DNA from: an uncultured Fretibacterium sp.
GTDB lineage: Bacteria > Synergistota > Synergistia > Synergistales > Aminobacteriaceae
Assembly (NCBI GenBank): GCA_937915835.1
Contig: CALGHA010000036.1
Coordinates: 1 to 5,688 of the forward strand
Reading direction: 5' to 3'
Length of the DNA stretch: 5,688 nucleotides
The translations under genes were made by a program, and so were the position numbers. Below, one piece after another: positions 5,638 to 5,688 of this stretch. The notes under the pieces were generated by a model. The model ran no database searches. It was not told where the DNA came from and saw only the letters and a program-made list of their open reading frames with translations. Numbering within the stretch: position 1 is the stretch's first letter; every line of letters starts with the position of its first letter.

Positions 5638-5688
5638 CTAGTCGTATTCGAGATAAGCACCTTTCATCGGACTTGCGGCCAATTCACT
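5638..5688 (-). CDS. C-terminal end of an unidentified gene, cut by the window edge
   Basis: On the minus strand the frame entering at 5688 reads 16 residues, SELAASPMKGAYLEYD, and stops at TAG (5638-5640). It is the longest open of the three minus frames here: one of the others stops at 5665-5667 and the other at once. A hairpin with a T-rich tail follows about 30 bases later, as expected after a gene. The fragment is too short to assign a family. It is judged coding only from the open frame, protein-like composition and following terminator. Confidence 0.45.
   Translation of the reverse strand, partial: SELAASPMKGAYLEYD

Overview
The window comes from the chromosome of a moderately AT-rich bacterium. 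Strong AGGAGG-type ribosome binding sites, a TTG start codon, C/G-rich hairpin terminators with T tracts, and the protein flavour (KDPG aldolase, KDG kinase, a fused amino-acid-type ABC importer) suggest a gut-type anaerobe of the Clostridia or Synergistota. This assignment is inference; no rRNA or other phylogenetic marker is present.

Left part (1-1620, minus strand): the start of a 2-keto-3-deoxygluconate operon. eda (KDPG/KHG aldolase) is followed after 3 bases by kdgK (KDG kinase), which runs off the left edge. The two enzymes act in sequence: KdgK makes KDPG from KDG, and Eda splits KDPG into pyruvate and glyceraldehyde-3-phosphate. This is the lower end of pectin/hexuronate breakdown. 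The promoter lies near 1557-1584, among short repeats that look like regulator sites.

Middle (1620-2870, plus strand): a lone ArdC-type antirestriction gene. It has an N-terminal ssDNA-binding domain and a C-terminal zincin, and a TTG start behind a perfect AGGAGG. A near-consensus promoter lies about 220 bases upstream, with its -10 box at the centre of a 24-bp imperfect dyad. No integrase, relaxase or transposase is visible nearby. The gene ends in a hairpin terminator that probably also serves the convergent operon to its right.

Right part (2872-5560, minus strand): a two-gene operon for a complete importer of the polar-amino-acid ABC family. The upstream gene fuses a secreted substrate-binding domain to the permease. 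The binding domain's two halves are in circularly permuted order, and it lacks the usual carboxylate-binding arginine. The downstream gene overlaps it by ATGATTAG and encodes the ATPase, followed by about 118 extra residues that resemble a degenerate GHKL/anti-sigma-type ATPase fold. The operon promoter overlaps the apparent terminator of a further minus-strand gene, of which only 16 C-terminal residues are seen at the right edge.

The most interesting material is the unusual importer (permuted receptor, altered ligand pocket, extra ATPase domain) and the dyad-centred promoter of the solitary ardC gene.
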